Below are positions 41,832 to 53,400 of a stretch of DNA of 64,000 bases, one piece after another; position 1 is the stretch's first letter, and every line of letters starts with the position of its first letter. The position numbers and the translations under genes are program-made. The stretch comes from Notolepis coatsorum (Eukaryota; Chordata; Actinopteri; Aulopiformes; Paralepididae): the NCBI GenBank assembly GCA_963971535.1, contig OZ020598.1, positions 90,062,021 to 90,126,020 on the forward strand, in the 5' to 3' direction. Under the pieces are notes generated by a model. The model did no database searches. It was given only the letters and a program-made list of their open reading frames with translations, and was not told where the DNA came from.

Positions 41832-41998
41832 CCTTTCACTACCACACTACAGAAGGTCCTTTCACTAAAGGGTTAACCTTCTGTAGTGTGTTTGTGAAAG
41901 GGTTAACCCTTTGTCGTGTGGCAGTGAAAGGGTTAAACCTTCTGTATTGTCGTAGTGAAATGGTTAACCCTTTGGTAGTGTGGCAGTGAAAGGGTTAA
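41832..41998. repeat. Palindromic GTTAACCCTTTCACTACC minisatellite, second locus
   Basis: One unit reads CCTTTCACTACCACACTACAG and at least four units lie in the inverse orientation (AGTGTGGCAGTGAAAGGGTT). It is the same family as 10059-10270, here mostly in the opposite orientation. Confidence 0.85.
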
Positions 41999-41999
41999 T

Positions 42000-42720
42000 A
42001 CCTTTTCCTAACATGGAACATGTGTGTGGTGCCGGTAGCACGATAATACCACACAGCTTCTGTAGAAGCCTTTTGATGGCACGTATGTGTTTACCTTTTG
42101 TGCGAATGACTCAGAACAGTTGATTAGAGACACATGGCCCCCCTTTTATGTTTGACTCTTTGATATTATAGTCCCTTTTGTTAGCGGGCCAAAGAATACT
42201 TTTCATCCCACACGGCTTTTGTCCACATCGATGAAATTCGGGCATACATTTCATCAACATTAGAAACCATAATAAAGCAATTGCCGGTAATTACATTTAC
42301 TTAGTCTAGTGCGAAGACTACACTTCGGCATTTCCCTTTAAGAACACCCCCCACCATTCAGAACTTGAACATAACGCAACTCTGTTGGCCTTGGATCTGC
42401 AAGAGCTTTCTCTCCCGTATCTCCGCTACTCTGTTTCTCTCTCCTACTGTCTCGATAAAGACAAAATACTAAAGAAATATATACGCCCACTCTCCTTGAA
42501 AAAATACAGATAAATAGGAAAAATTGTCTGCTGGTTCCGTAACACTAATCCCCTCTTGACAGGCTGAGACAGATGTCTGTCCTCTGAACGGAAAGCTGCT
42601 GCAGCAGGCATGACCCCGGGTTCATCTGTTGGCCCCTGGCTCTCCACGGCCCATTAACATGTGGGGCCCTACAACGGCTCGGTTATGTCGGCACCAGAAC
42701 ACCCAAGATGAGGGGGGGGA
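42000..42720. other. Intergenic, nothing recognised
   Basis: No supported exon or repeat. Mixed composition. Confidence 0.5.
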
Positions 42721-42722
42721 GC

Positions 42723-42756
42723 TCTACAGGGAGGGGGGGGGGGGGGGGGGGGGGGG
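42723..42756. repeat. Poly-G tract
   Basis: A G run of about 25 interrupted only by flanking GGA/GGTT. Confidence 0.9.
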
Positions 42757-42941
42757 TTGGCGGCGGTTGGGGGGAGTGGGGGGCTGGCTATCACACCTAT
42801 ATCAGGAAGAGTGCCTTCAGGAAAACGGACACTGACGATGGCCTCTAGGGCTGAAAGGTCTGTCATTTCCCTGACATGGAATGGTCTGGCACAGGAACAG
42901 CTCCTTCCCCTCAGCATCAGTCATTGCGCTGGACTCAGCAT

Positions 42942-43257
42942 TCACCACTCTCTCTCTCTCACTCTCTCTCTGTCTCTCTATCGCTCTCTCTCATGCTCTC
43001 TCTCTCTCTATCACTCTCTCTCTTGCTCTCTCTCTCTATCGCTCTCTCTCTCTTGCTCTCTCTCTCTATCGCTCTCTCTCAATCTCTCTCTCTGTCTCTC
43101 TCTCTATCGCTCTCTCTCTCAATCTCTCTCTCTCTTGCTCTCTCTCTCTATCGCTCTCTCTCTCTCTCTCTCAATCTCTCTCTCTCCCACTTGCTCTCTC
43201 TCTATCACTCTCTCTCTCTCAATCTCTCTCTCTCTCTCTCACACACACACTCTCTCC
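42942..43257. repeat. (CT)n microsatellite with TATCG and AATCT variants
   Basis: About 315 bp of CTCT repeats ending in CACACACACTCTCTCC. The open frames (Ser/Leu-rich) are artefacts. Confidence 0.95.
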
Positions 43258-44041
43258 ATACCGTATAAACTCTGAACTCGGCTGCCTATATTCAAGGCTT
43301 TGTTGCCTATACTCAACCTATACCGTATGAACTCTGAACTCTGATGCCTACTCAATCCATACATGTCTACTGCCTACAACTGTCTTTACACTGTACTCAT
43401 AAGTACCTACCTCATCATACTCATAACTGCGTAACCTCAATGTATAGCCTAACCGTACAACAGGATAGCAATGTACATTAACTCTGTATACACCGTATAC
43501 ATGTATCTATATGTCTAGCACCTGTGTAGTGTACCACTGTTTGGTGGTTGGTTTGGTGTGCCCTGGGCATGGTGTTCAGCTGTACTACAGTGCTTGGTAG
43601 CAGGTCTGTGACTAGATAAAGTGCAGAGATTTGAATCGTGGACAGGTTCTGTGATGTTAGTAAAAACAGGAAGGGAGTAGACTTTGTTCTTTCACTGGGA
43701 AATTTAAGACAAAGCACACCATTTTTGTCTCCCAATGTCCAATTACATTGACCTATTATTATACCTTGTGCCCCTGACGTTAGTGGAAAAATACATTTTA
43801 AACAAATGTTCCCACCAATGACCATCACATAAAACATATCAACCAACCATATCATAGTTTAATATGTTGAACAGCAGGAACAAATAATGCATGGCATAAT
43901 GTATGAGCATGAATGGTTTCTCAGCTACCAGGAATTCCACTCAAGAATACTTTATCTATGAACCTAGTGTGCCCTCTCCTGGCAACAGGAAGACACACAG
44001 ACAATTACAAAGCATGGAAAATATTCAAAGCTATCAATTTA
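43258..44041. other. Intergenic, nothing recognised
   Basis: Contains short imperfect repeats of TATACCGTATGAACTCTGAA (43257-43340) but no gene. Confidence 0.5.
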
Positions 44042-44410
<369 letters not shown>

Positions 44411-44650
44411 AATATCGAAAAAATAAATATCATATTGTGATTACTTTGGCAGGTGTTACGATCGTTGTTAATGGAGCAACTCCAGACTTTATATATTTGA
44501 TGATATCACACATTTTCTTAGATCTCTGGTTTCTGGTTTTTGGAGAGTAGTTCAAGTGCACAGATAATGATTGAACTTTCTTAGGCCATGGAAATAACAT
44601 ATTGGAATTCTTGATTTGGGGTAGTGTCCCTTCATGCCAGCGTGATTTTT
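44411..44650. other. Unique spacer before the TIR element
   Basis: No feature is seen. TTCATGCCA at 44631-44639 is duplicated at 45631-45639. Confidence 0.4.
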
Positions 44651-44760
44651 TTCCGTAGCCTATGTTTGCGAAGACGCTCTCTGATTGGCTAGCCGCGTAC
44701 AGCGAAGACCCTCTCTGATTGGTTCTCTTCCGCATATTCAACAACAATTGATATGTTGTT

Positions 44761-44903
44761 CCCTAACCCTAACCTTAACCCTAACCCTAACCTTAACCCT
44801 AACCTTAACCCTAACCCTAACCCTAACCTTAACCTTAACCTTAACCCTAACCCTAACCCTAACCCTAACCCTAACCTTAACCTTAACCTTAACCCTAACT
44901 CTA
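44761..44903. repeat. Telomere-like (CCCTAA/CCTTAA)n array
   Basis: About 23 hexamers: vertebrate telomeric CCCTAA mixed with CCTTAA, roughly three to two. The array is interstitial and inside the TIR element. Ends degrade to CTAACTCTAAGC. Confidence 0.92.
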
Positions 44904-45555
44904 AGCATAACCCACTTCGAAAGAGGGCCCAAAGGTCACGATCAGGGCTCGAGCCTGCCAGATGAGTAGCAATCAGCGCGGCTGCAAGGGATTACCTGAT
45001 CAAGAGGCTCCTATATCAACTGGCAGATCCTGTCATCCGGTGTCGCAGTGTTAAACTGCCTTCCCAGGTACGACGTCTCGACCTGAAGCCCTGCTACCCG
45101 CTCTTGTTGTTATTCCCTGTTCTAACCTCCCTCTCTTGTGCCCAAGGACCTCCGTTCCAGTGTGCCCGTCTGGACCCCTGGTGCTGGACTACGGAGTTCC
45201 TGTTCTCAACCCTGACACAGCCGGTGTCTACCTTCCTCCCGCACTGCACTAGGAGTGCACCTGCCCAAGGAACATTCTCTCATACTGCACAAGGAGTGCA
45301 CCTGCTCAAGGACCATTCTCTCGTACTGCACAAGGAGTACCCCTGTGCTACCCCCCCAAGAACATTCATCCCCATATGTTGTACATTCCTGCATGTGATT
45401 CTTGTCTGCTTGGGGGAAACAATTAAAACACCCTAAACCGCTCCATTCTCTCTACTCCTGTGTTCGCTATTGGGCTCCACAAGAACCCCTATCCTCACAT
45501 AACCACTTTAAAGCAGAGAAAATATGTACAAGGCGGAAGAGACCCTTCGGCGCTA

Positions 45556-45599
45556 AACCAATCAGAGAGGGTCTTCGCTGTACGCGGCTAGCCAATCAG
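45556..45599 (+). promoter_or_regulatory. Two consensus CCAAT (NF-Y) boxes upstream of EXOSC3, inside the MITE arm
   Basis: AACCAATCAG (45556-45565) and AGCCAATCAG (45590-45599) both fit RRCCAATSRG exactly, 34 bp apart and 137-180 bp before the ATG. An ETS-type ACTTCCTG follows at 45652-45659. There is no TATA box. The arrangement resembles a housekeeping promoter, but use is inferred. Confidence 0.55.
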
Positions 45600-45735
45600 A
45601 GAGCGTCTTCGCAAACATAGGCTACGGAAATTCATGCCACAGCCAAGTTGGACTTCCTGTGTTACATTAATATGTATCCCCCGCTAACACACGTTTGATC
45701 GTGTGTGTCTGTAACTTACCCGAAACGAGAAAGTC

Positions 45736-45960
45736 ATGTATTCGTGTTTTAAAGCTAAGGTTGGGGAAGTATTATTGCCAGGAGATGTATTTTCTTTCGA
45801 AACACCCGAAACATTGTCGATAATCGAAACTGTTAAGCCGGATAAACTAATTTGTGGTCCGGGATTGAGGAGGAATGGAGACAAAGTAATTCTGTGCAAA
45901 AGTGGAATACTCCGACACAAACAGCCGAACATGTACTGGATAGATTCACAACAAAGACGG
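45736..45960 (+). CDS. exosc3: EXOSC3 exon 1 (exosome component 3, Rrp40)
   Basis: EXOSC3 is a cap subunit of the RNA exosome in nucleus and cytoplasm, with N-terminal, S1 and KH domains that feed RNA into the core. This exon gives 75 codons: a diverged start (MYSCFKAKVGEVLLPGDVFS), then the family's signature ICGPGLRRNGDKVILCKSGI and YWIDSQQRR, followed by donor GTAAAC in phase 0. The ATG is the only in-frame start and is preceded by in-frame stops. It joins in phase to exon 2 at 57493. Confidence 0.88.
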
Positions 45961-46231
45961 GTAAACATCATTTAACAACATACGTAGCAAGCAAACCAAA
46001 CTTTCCAGTATTTTGTTTTACATGTGCACTAACTATGCTTTTGGAATAATAGAGGATCTTTCTGGCTTGCCAGAATACATAAAATATACATTAAATTGTA
46101 TCCCTATGTATATTTTCACGACTGAATAAACGGATTTTGTGTCCCTGGAACATTTTTGTTTGAAGCTAAAGGACTAACGTTACTTTAGTGTTTTACTGTG
46201 GTTATTTAGATTAGATTAAATGTATTGCCAT

Positions 46232-47545
46232 TGTAACTGAGGGGTACAATTCCCTGACTGTATTATATAAGTATGGTATCATTAAACCACTACTGTCTTA
46301 TGTACATTACTACTGGCCATACAGTACACAGGTATATTAGATGAACACTTCCCACAATGACACGGTTCCACACAAAACTGGGTTTAAGAATATTTATTAG
46401 CAGCAATGATAGTATATAACAATACTTTACGTAGGGTTGCGCTTATAAGGCGAAAGAATGTGCGTGAGCAAATCAATAACGTAAGTCCATTATCATATTA
46501 CGCAGGAGATAATGAATACCACCTGTATCTTAGGAGTTATATCTATGGTACACTAGTAAGGCAGCGGGAGATACTGGTAGGGTCCCTCCGGTTGTAAGCC
46601 AGCAAGGGGAGAGGATTTGTCGGTAGTAGAGTCTGGGTCAACGATGAATAGAGAGACTCCAAGTACAGGAGACGGTGCAATAATCTCTTGATCCGCAGAC
46701 GAATAACAGCTGTTCTCCGTGGCATGCAGCTCCGCATGGAAGAAAGCTAGCCAGCCTCAGGCTTCTGAGAGGCGGGCTCGACGTTGCTCCTCACAGGGTA
46801 AATCCCACACAATTGTGGGTGTAGACGATTCTCCGCTCCATCAATTACAGGACCAAAGCAAATATAATCCAGCCGAAAAGGGCTATGTAGTCGTCGGGTA
46901 GGTTATCCAGTGTACATCTAGGGCTCCTCGGGTGAAGGCGCCAGGGTAAGCTGCCCAGCCTGGATAAGCACACTAGCTGGTACGAGGAAACGTTGGTGAT
47001 GCTGGTCACTGTAGAACGGTAGCCGGTACGATACACTATACATAAATAGACTATTACTGAATTAATAGAATAGGTCGAACTCGACGGTACAGCGTTAAAC
47101 TCTGATACTTCAGTTATTAATTCGCACGCGGTCTCAATGCTCTATTTGGGGCCAAACAGGCCATACTTCACCGCACGTTGTATCGTGGGTGAGGCTTCAA
47201 CTTATTGGGTAACTTAACTTCTGTATTCACCTGCGCCGTATTTATACATTAGGTGAACAAACTAGTACCAGCCCTATTCCTGTCTCGTATCCTTGCGCAG
47301 AGCCGTTCATGCCTAGGCATGTCTTTGACGGTGACTTTGAACTAGACCCTGGGGGTATGGCAATGGCGCCTAAGGGACCGCTGTCCAATAGGAGAACGAA
47401 ATATTATGGTCTGTACTAGGTTAAAGGGATATTCCGTGTATATGTACAAGGAATACACAAGGGATATCAAACGATATACAAATATTATGCAATATATATC
47501 AATCAATAAATATATATATTCGGTTTAATCTGATCCTTCGTAACA
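46232..47545 (-). repeat. BEL 3' LTR
   Basis: The polypurine-like AGGAGGTGGC (minus strand, 47546-47555) adjoins it on the internal side. It lacks the 17 bp (GTCCACACGGTCCTCGT) present in the other LTR. Confidence 0.93.
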
Positions 47546-47637
47546 GCCACCTCCTAATTAGTCCCACCTAATTAGATAAGCAGAGACAGATTAACCGCAC
47601 TGTCCACTACTCAATGTCTGTTGTGAGGGTAGGCAGT

Positions 47638-50436
47638 TCACAAAGTCAGGGGGTCATGGTCGTCATCAAGAGTGTCGGGGAGCCTTGGCAACTCTATCAG
47701 CCTCGCCACGGGCCGGGTGTATGTCCGCCCTTGGACGAGCACTTCTGCCGCTCTGACCTTTCCGTCGGCACCAGTGATCACTTTGCTTACGCGGCCGGCA
47801 GGCCACATAGCTCGGGGTAGTGACTGGTCGATAATCATGACGACTGTTCCTTCTGTCAAATTGTCTCTTTCTTTCACCCATTTCTGGCGGGTCTGTAGAG
47901 ACGGTAGATAGTGGAGTAGGAAACTGTTCCAAAACTTGTCAGCCAATACTTGACTGTACCTCCACATTCTTCGGCCGTTCGCTTCTTCAGGCCTGTACAC
48001 TGTCTGTGGTAGCGCGGGGTCCAGCCGCCCCATCAAGAGAGTGTTGGGGGTGACTGGGTCGACATCTGCTACATCACTTGAGACGTAACCGAGGGGCTTT
48101 GAGTTCAATACTCCCTCGATCTCCGTGAGGACTGTCGTGAGGACTTCTTCCGCCACGGTCTGGGCCCCAAGCACGGCGTACAGGGCTGTCTTTATTGAAC
48201 GTACTTCTCGTTCCCAAGTTCCACCGAAGTGAGGTGCATTCGGGGGATTAAACTGGAAATCAATCTGATATGGAGCGAGGTGGGTCTTAAGTTCTGGGCC
48301 CATAGCTTGGAAGCTCTCTCTCAGCTCTCTTTCTCCGCCTTTGAAGTTTGTCCCATGATCAAACAATAATATAGACGGTTTCCCTTTCCGCGATGTGAAT
48401 CTCCGGAAGGCCATAAGGAATGAGTCTGTGCTCATGGTTGGAAGGAGTTCTATGTGTATCGCTCGGGTGGTCATGCATTTGAATACAATACCACACCGCT
48501 TCTCAGTCCCTCTTCCTTTCTTTACATACAGCGGGCCGAAACAGTCCATACCGGTGGAGTGAAAAGGCTTGTCGCCGAGTCGGAGGCGACAGGGGGGTAG
48601 GTCAGCCATCCGGGGTATACTGGGCTGTGCTCGCCATTTACGACAGTCTAGACAAGTCCGCTGGAAGCGTCGTACTGCTTCTCTCCCTTGCAGTATCCAA
48701 TAACGACGTCTGATCTCCGCGAAGACTCTCTCTGCCCCGGCGTGGTGCACGTCCTCGTCGTATTTCTTTATGATAAGCTCTGTGACCTTGTGTCGGCTGT
48801 TTAAGACTATCGGGTACTTGACGTCATCCGGTAAGTCTGGGGCTCTCCTCAGACGACCACCCACTCTGATGAGATTATGGGCGTCGCTCTCAGGGGCTAA
48901 GTGGAGCAATCTGCTGTCTGACGGGACTGGCTTTGATCCCTGTAGACAGTCTAGCTCGTCGGGGAACGAGTCTCTCTGGGCTCGCTGTAGCAGAAGGAGT
49001 TCTGCTTCTTCGTAGTTAGCTGCAGTAATGTCAGTAGTGGGCTGAACCTCTGGGTGGTGCCACAGGAATGTCTTTAGCTGCGCACTCTCAAGGGTGAGGC
49101 AGTCGTCTATGTTGGGGTCTGTGGGGACGAGTGTGTGTGTCAACCCACAGAACATAGATTTCTTCTTCTCTGCCTCCTCTTCACTCGCCTCCCGTGGGGT
49201 GGGTGTAGGCCACTCTTCTTCCGGGAGCTTGAGGAACTCGGGCCCGTCACTATATAGATTGTGACGGGTGAGGTCATCCAGGGACATTCCCCGGGTGATG
49301 ACGACAGCTGGGTTGTGTTTTGTGTCCACATACCTCCAGTTTGCTGCTTCTGTTAAATCTTGGATCTCTGTGATTCTGACTCCCACGAAGACCTTGTATC
49401 TACACGAATCAGACTGGATCCATGTGAGTACGGTCATGGAGTCTGACCACAGGATTGTTCTTTGCACCGGAATGGTGAGTTCACGTTGGATTAACGTGGT
49501 GAGTTGCGCTCCTGCTAGGGCTGCGCAGAGCTCTAGACGCGGGATAGATTGTTGCTTGCGGGGGGCTATTCTTGAGCGAGCCAGGATGAAGGCAGTATGT
49601 ATTTCTCCTCCCTCCTCTCGGGCACGCAAGTAGGCCACCGAGCCGTAGGCTACTTCGGAGGCGTCGCTGAAGACGTGCAGGTCCATCTGGCACGTCTCCG
49701 GCCTCACTGTGGGTGGGAAGTAGCTGCGGCGTATGTTGACACCTGGGAGTGAGCTGAGTTCTGTCTCCCACTCTCTCCATGTTGAGGCAAGGTGTTCGGG
49801 TATGGGGTCGTCCCAGCCCTGGTCCTTGTCCCATAACGCTCTTACAATCATCTTTGCCCTGGTGGTGTAAGGTAGAATACATCCCAACGGGTCATATTGT
49901 CTGGCGAGTGTTCTGTATACACTCCGTCTTGTGGTCGGTAGTGCAGTCGACCTTCCCTGCTCCTTGGTCAGGGGTGTGTGTTTATAATGGAGCGAGTCTG
50001 TTTTGAAGCGCCAGACTAGTCCTAATGTCATTTCTTGGGCTTCTCCTGGGATGGTCGCCATCCAGGTCTCGCTGCTTGCTGCCTTGTCCTCGGGGGAGAG
50101 GCTGCGCAATACTTGAGGGTCGCTGCTGGCCCACTGCCGGAGATCAAAGCCGCCTTTGATCAGGGAGGCGCGGAGCTTGAGTAGGAGGGCCTTGGCTTCT
50201 TCTGGCGTCGAGACGCTTTGCAGACAGTTGTCCACGTAGAAACTATTTCCTACACTTTGTCGGACCTCTTCATCAGCTGCTGAGTCCTCGGCGACGTGTT
50301 TTTGCAGTGCAAACGTAGCACAGCATGGGCTGCATGTGGTTCCGAAAGGGAGGACTTCCCATTGATAGATGGATGGTTGCTCGTCCCCGATCCTCTCTCT
50401 CCATAAGAACCGCAGCAGGGGCTTGTCCTCCTCCAC
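47638..50436 (-). CDS. BEL pol, second part: RT end, RNase H, integrase
   Basis: 932 residues downstream of the TGA. RT continues with LPFGTTCSPCCATFALQ and the polymerase box FYVDNCLQS (about 65). RNase H-type domain: LHVFSDASEVAYGS (about 254) and TILWSDSMTVLTWI. Integrase zinc domain: the H..H of DVHHAGAERVF and the C..C of CLDCRKW (about 552-600). The catalytic core follows: GMDCFGP (about 630), LLFDHGTNFKGG (about 692) and GGTWEREVRS (about 742), which keeps the D,D,E residues. The frame is complete to the stop and in phase with the first part, with only the TGA between. Confidence 0.93.
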   Translation of the reverse strand: MEEDKPLLRFLWRERIGDEQPSIYQWEVLPFGTTCSPCCATFALQKHVAEDSAADEEVRQSVGNSFYVDNCLQSVSTPEEAKALLLKLRASLIKGGFDLRQWASSDPQVLRSLSPEDKAASSETWMATIPGEAQEMTLGLVWRFKTDSLHYKHTPLTKEQGRSTALPTTRRSVYRTLARQYDPLGCILPYTTRAKMIVRALWDKDQGWDDPIPEHLASTWREWETELSSLPGVNIRRSYFPPTVRPETCQMDLHVFSDASEVAYGSVAYLRAREEGGEIHTAFILARSRIAPRKQQSIPRLELCAALAGAQLTTLIQRELTIPVQRTILWSDSMTVLTWIQSDSCRYKVFVGVRITEIQDLTEAANWRYVDTKHNPAVVITRGMSLDDLTRHNLYSDGPEFLKLPEEEWPTPTPREASEEEAEKKKSMFCGLTHTLVPTDPNIDDCLTLESAQLKTFLWHHPEVQPTTDITAANYEEAELLLLQRAQRDSFPDELDCLQGSKPVPSDSRLLHLAPESDAHNLIRVGGRLRRAPDLPDDVKYPIVLNSRHKVTELIIKKYDEDVHHAGAERVFAEIRRRYWILQGREAVRRFQRTCLDCRKWRAQPSIPRMADLPPCRLRLGDKPFHSTGMDCFGPLYVKKGRGTEKRCGIVFKCMTTRAIHIELLPTMSTDSFLMAFRRFTSRKGKPSILLFDHGTNFKGGERELRESFQAMGPELKTHLAPYQIDFQFNPPNAPHFGGTWEREVRSIKTALYAVLGAQTVAEEVLTTVLTEIEGVLNSKPLGYVSSDVADVDPVTPNTLLMGRLDPALPQTVYRPEEANGRRMWRYSQVLADKFWNSFLLHYLPSLQTRQKWVKERDNLTEGTVVMIIDQSLPRAMWPAGRVSKVITGADGKVRAAEVLVQGRTYTRPVARLIELPRLPDTLDDDHDPLTL

Positions 50437-50439
50437 TAG

Positions 50440-53400
50440 TCACACCTGCAGGAACATCCCTTTGATGTCGCCGCTGATGGCCACCTTGTCTTGGCGGAAA
50501 CGTAGTAACACACCTAGTAGAGAGGGGCCGAGTGTTGGGCCGGGCAAGAGCTCTTTATTCAGATTTTGTGATCCGATCTGGTAGCTGCAGTTGAACACAA
50601 TACGATCCTTGCCGTTGTGGTGGACTTTGTGGTGCGGCACGTACCATGATTCGGTCGTCTGATCGGCCTCTTTAATGTCAATTTTCTTTATGTGTCCCGC
50701 TGTGATTAGCTTGTCAATCTCAGCGCGGTACACAGTAGCTTGAGCGGGGTCTCTGGCTAGGCGCCGCTCTGTGTTCAATAGATACCGCTCCGTCGCTTCT
50801 TTTGGGGCGTGGAAGGTAGGCATACCCTCTCGCCTCAGGAGTGGAGTTGCGTATCTCATCACTCCGTTGACTTTGACTCTCTTTGTCCCCCGCTCGAGGA
50901 GGGCTATGGCATAAATGTCTTCCTTGGAACGAATGTGTTTCTTTTCGTTCTTAAAGGGCATTGTCTCTAGTGTCCATAGCCTCTCGACGTGCTGTAGGAG
51001 GGTGGTGTCTTCTTCTGTCACTCTGGAGTGGAGGCAGCTAGTGGCTGCTGTTCGGTTCGTAGACCTAGAGAGGGGGCCTTGTAGTGTCCATCCTAGGCGG
51101 GTCTCGACTGCTGCAGGACAGCCTCTGGGCCCAGTGTGGACCCGGTCCATCGGGACGATGAGGTGTGCATGGTCGGATCCTATCAGCAGGGTCGGGGTGG
51201 CACCGTCTATGAGCGGTATAGGTAGTTGACGCAGGTGCACATATTTATCCATCAGCTTGGCGATGGGGTAGGTGTACTGCGACAGGCCTATGTCTTGGCT
51301 GGTGAAAGCGTTAGTGATCCTATACCGTCTCTCTGGCTGCCCGCTTGCTGCGATAGTGAAGGAGACATTCTCGCCCTTTATCGCCTTCAGGTCTCTTCTT
51401 ATTGTCCGAATCGTCATCGTTTCTTCGCTCCCCCGCAGCCCCAGCTGGGCCGCAGCGGACGCGAGGAGAAGGGTCTTCTCTGACCCGTCGTCAAGGACGG
51501 CGTAGGTGTCCATGACCTTGTCTTCGTAACTCAATGTTATTCGGACCACCTTCAAGAGCACCCGGGCGCCCCCGCTGCTGGCGGGGTCAATGTACATAAC
51601 ACTTGCCTTTGTGCTGCTTGAGGGTGCAGGCTTTCTTCTGTTACTGTCATGTAGGACGTCCAAGTGGGCTCCGTCACACCGACTACACCTCTTCTTTAAG
51701 CGGCAATCGGCTGCCATGTGACTGCGCGCACATCGGTAACAGCGTCGGTTGGACTTTATCCATTGACTCACCTCGTCGGCGGTCATCTTCTTGAACGTGT
51801 CACAGTGTGACAGCCAGTGTTCCTTTTCGCAGTACGGGCATACAATCTTCCACTTCTCTTTCATCGAGGGGGTACTGTGGTTCTTGTTGCTCGGTACTGA
51901 TTCGGCTTGGTGCATGACGGTCACCAGCCTGCGGCCATCGTTTGCTCTCCTAGGTCCCTCTCTGGAGCTTGGGGTGCTCCGCACGAACGTATCCAACTGT
52001 AGGCTGTTGACTTCTCTCGCCAGGAAGTCGGCTAGGTCTAGGAGGGATGGCTCGGGACCGTTAGGATCACGGTGGTCTCTTTGCCACCTGAAGCGCTCTT
52101 GTCGGGCGGGCGGAAGCTTCTCTAAAATCCTCTCAACATTAGAGTTCGCGTACAGTTCGTGCATACCCTTTTCCTTTTGCACCCCCAGCATCCCTACCAG
52201 GGATTGTACCTTGATAGACAGGTCATCTAGTGAGCGATTGTCTGTGGCTGGGGGTAGACGGTCAATATTCCTTATCTCTTGTATTACGTAGTCCCATATG
52301 CGTCCATATCGTTGGTCGAGTGCTGCTAGAGCCGCGGTGTATGGGGTAGTAGAGGTGGAATATGCCAGTGCTATATTGTGCGCTCGGGGCACCTTGAGGT
52401 GCTTGAGTAGGATAGCATACTTGTACGGTTCATCAGTTACATCGGACATCATTGTCTCTAAGCACATTCGTAGCTCTGTGTACTGTGCTCTGTTCTCGTG
52501 TGTGAAGTCCGGGAACGTCGGTGTGCCAAGGTACGATGCCATGGATGGCTGGCACATCGGTGAGCGTTGGAGGAGAGGCCTCCTGGGCGAGTCTCCTCTT
52601 ACGTGTCGTGATGGGCTGGTACCTGCCGGGTACCAAGGCCCGCGTACCCAGGTGCTGTTCCTCTGGGCTGGTCGTGCGTCAAGCTCACCCGTGAATTGAG
52701 TCGGGGGTCTGTAGCGCAGAGCCGCGGGGGTAAAGTCTGGGCTGTACTGGACCTCCTGGTCCTGTGGAGTACGGTGATGCTGTTGGGCTTGACTCTCCTC
52801 CTCTCCCTCTTCTTCTTCCTCTGGCAGGTCATCTAGGTCCTGTAGTCTTCTATTTAGCCTCTCCGCGGTATAGGCCGGTTCTTCCCTGTTGCTGGGTCTC
52901 GCTTGGACCGGTCGGGAAAGGGGTTCGGAGAGGGGTATAGGCTCTCTCTGTTGGCCGGGCTCAGGGTCGCTTGATCGGGTAGGGGATGGTGCCCTAGACC
53001 CTTGTCTTGACGAGGCCCTGGAGCCCCGTGCGGAGGGAGGGGGGGTTACCCTGGTAATCAACTGCTCCATTATCTGCGCTTGTAATCGGTCGCGCTCGGC
53101 TTCGCGCTTGGTGAGAGCGAGGTTGCGCTCTGCTTCGCGTTGGGCACCGACGGCGGCGCGCTGGGCTTCGGCGGCGGCGCGCTGGGCTTCGGCGCGGTCT
53201 CTTCCCATATTCTCTTCCGTCTGGAGGCGTCTAATCTCTAGGCGTATGCGGTCTTCGTCACTCCGTTGCTGCGCTTGAAGGCGTTCTCTTTCCATGGAAG
53301 AATGTTCGCGCTCGCTAAGCGTCTGTGCTTGGAGTCGATCGCGCTCGGTTGAGGCTGCCAGGCTGGCGATAAAGGCCTGCGCCAGCATCTTGTCCGCCTC

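Larger units (their letters stand above)
44651..45629. mobile_element. Non-autonomous TIR element, 74-bp perfect inverted ends (TTCCGTAGCC family)
   Basis: 44651-44724 is the exact reverse complement of 45556-45629 (TTCCGTAGCCTATGTTTGCG outermost). TTCATGCCA stands on both flanks (44631-44639 and 45631-45639), with about 11 unmatched bases on the left, so a 9-bp duplication is plausible but not clean. The interior holds telomere-like repeats (44761-44903) and a segment with three ~40-bp repeats containing ACTGCACAAGGAGT (45240-45350). Related ends occur at 21378-21472. No transposase is present. The right end lies 107 bp before the EXOSC3 start codon. Confidence 0.85.

Noticed and set aside
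44761-44903. Chromosome end (telomere)
   Set aside because: The array is short, mixed with CCTTAA and internal to a TIR element with unique sequence on both sides.
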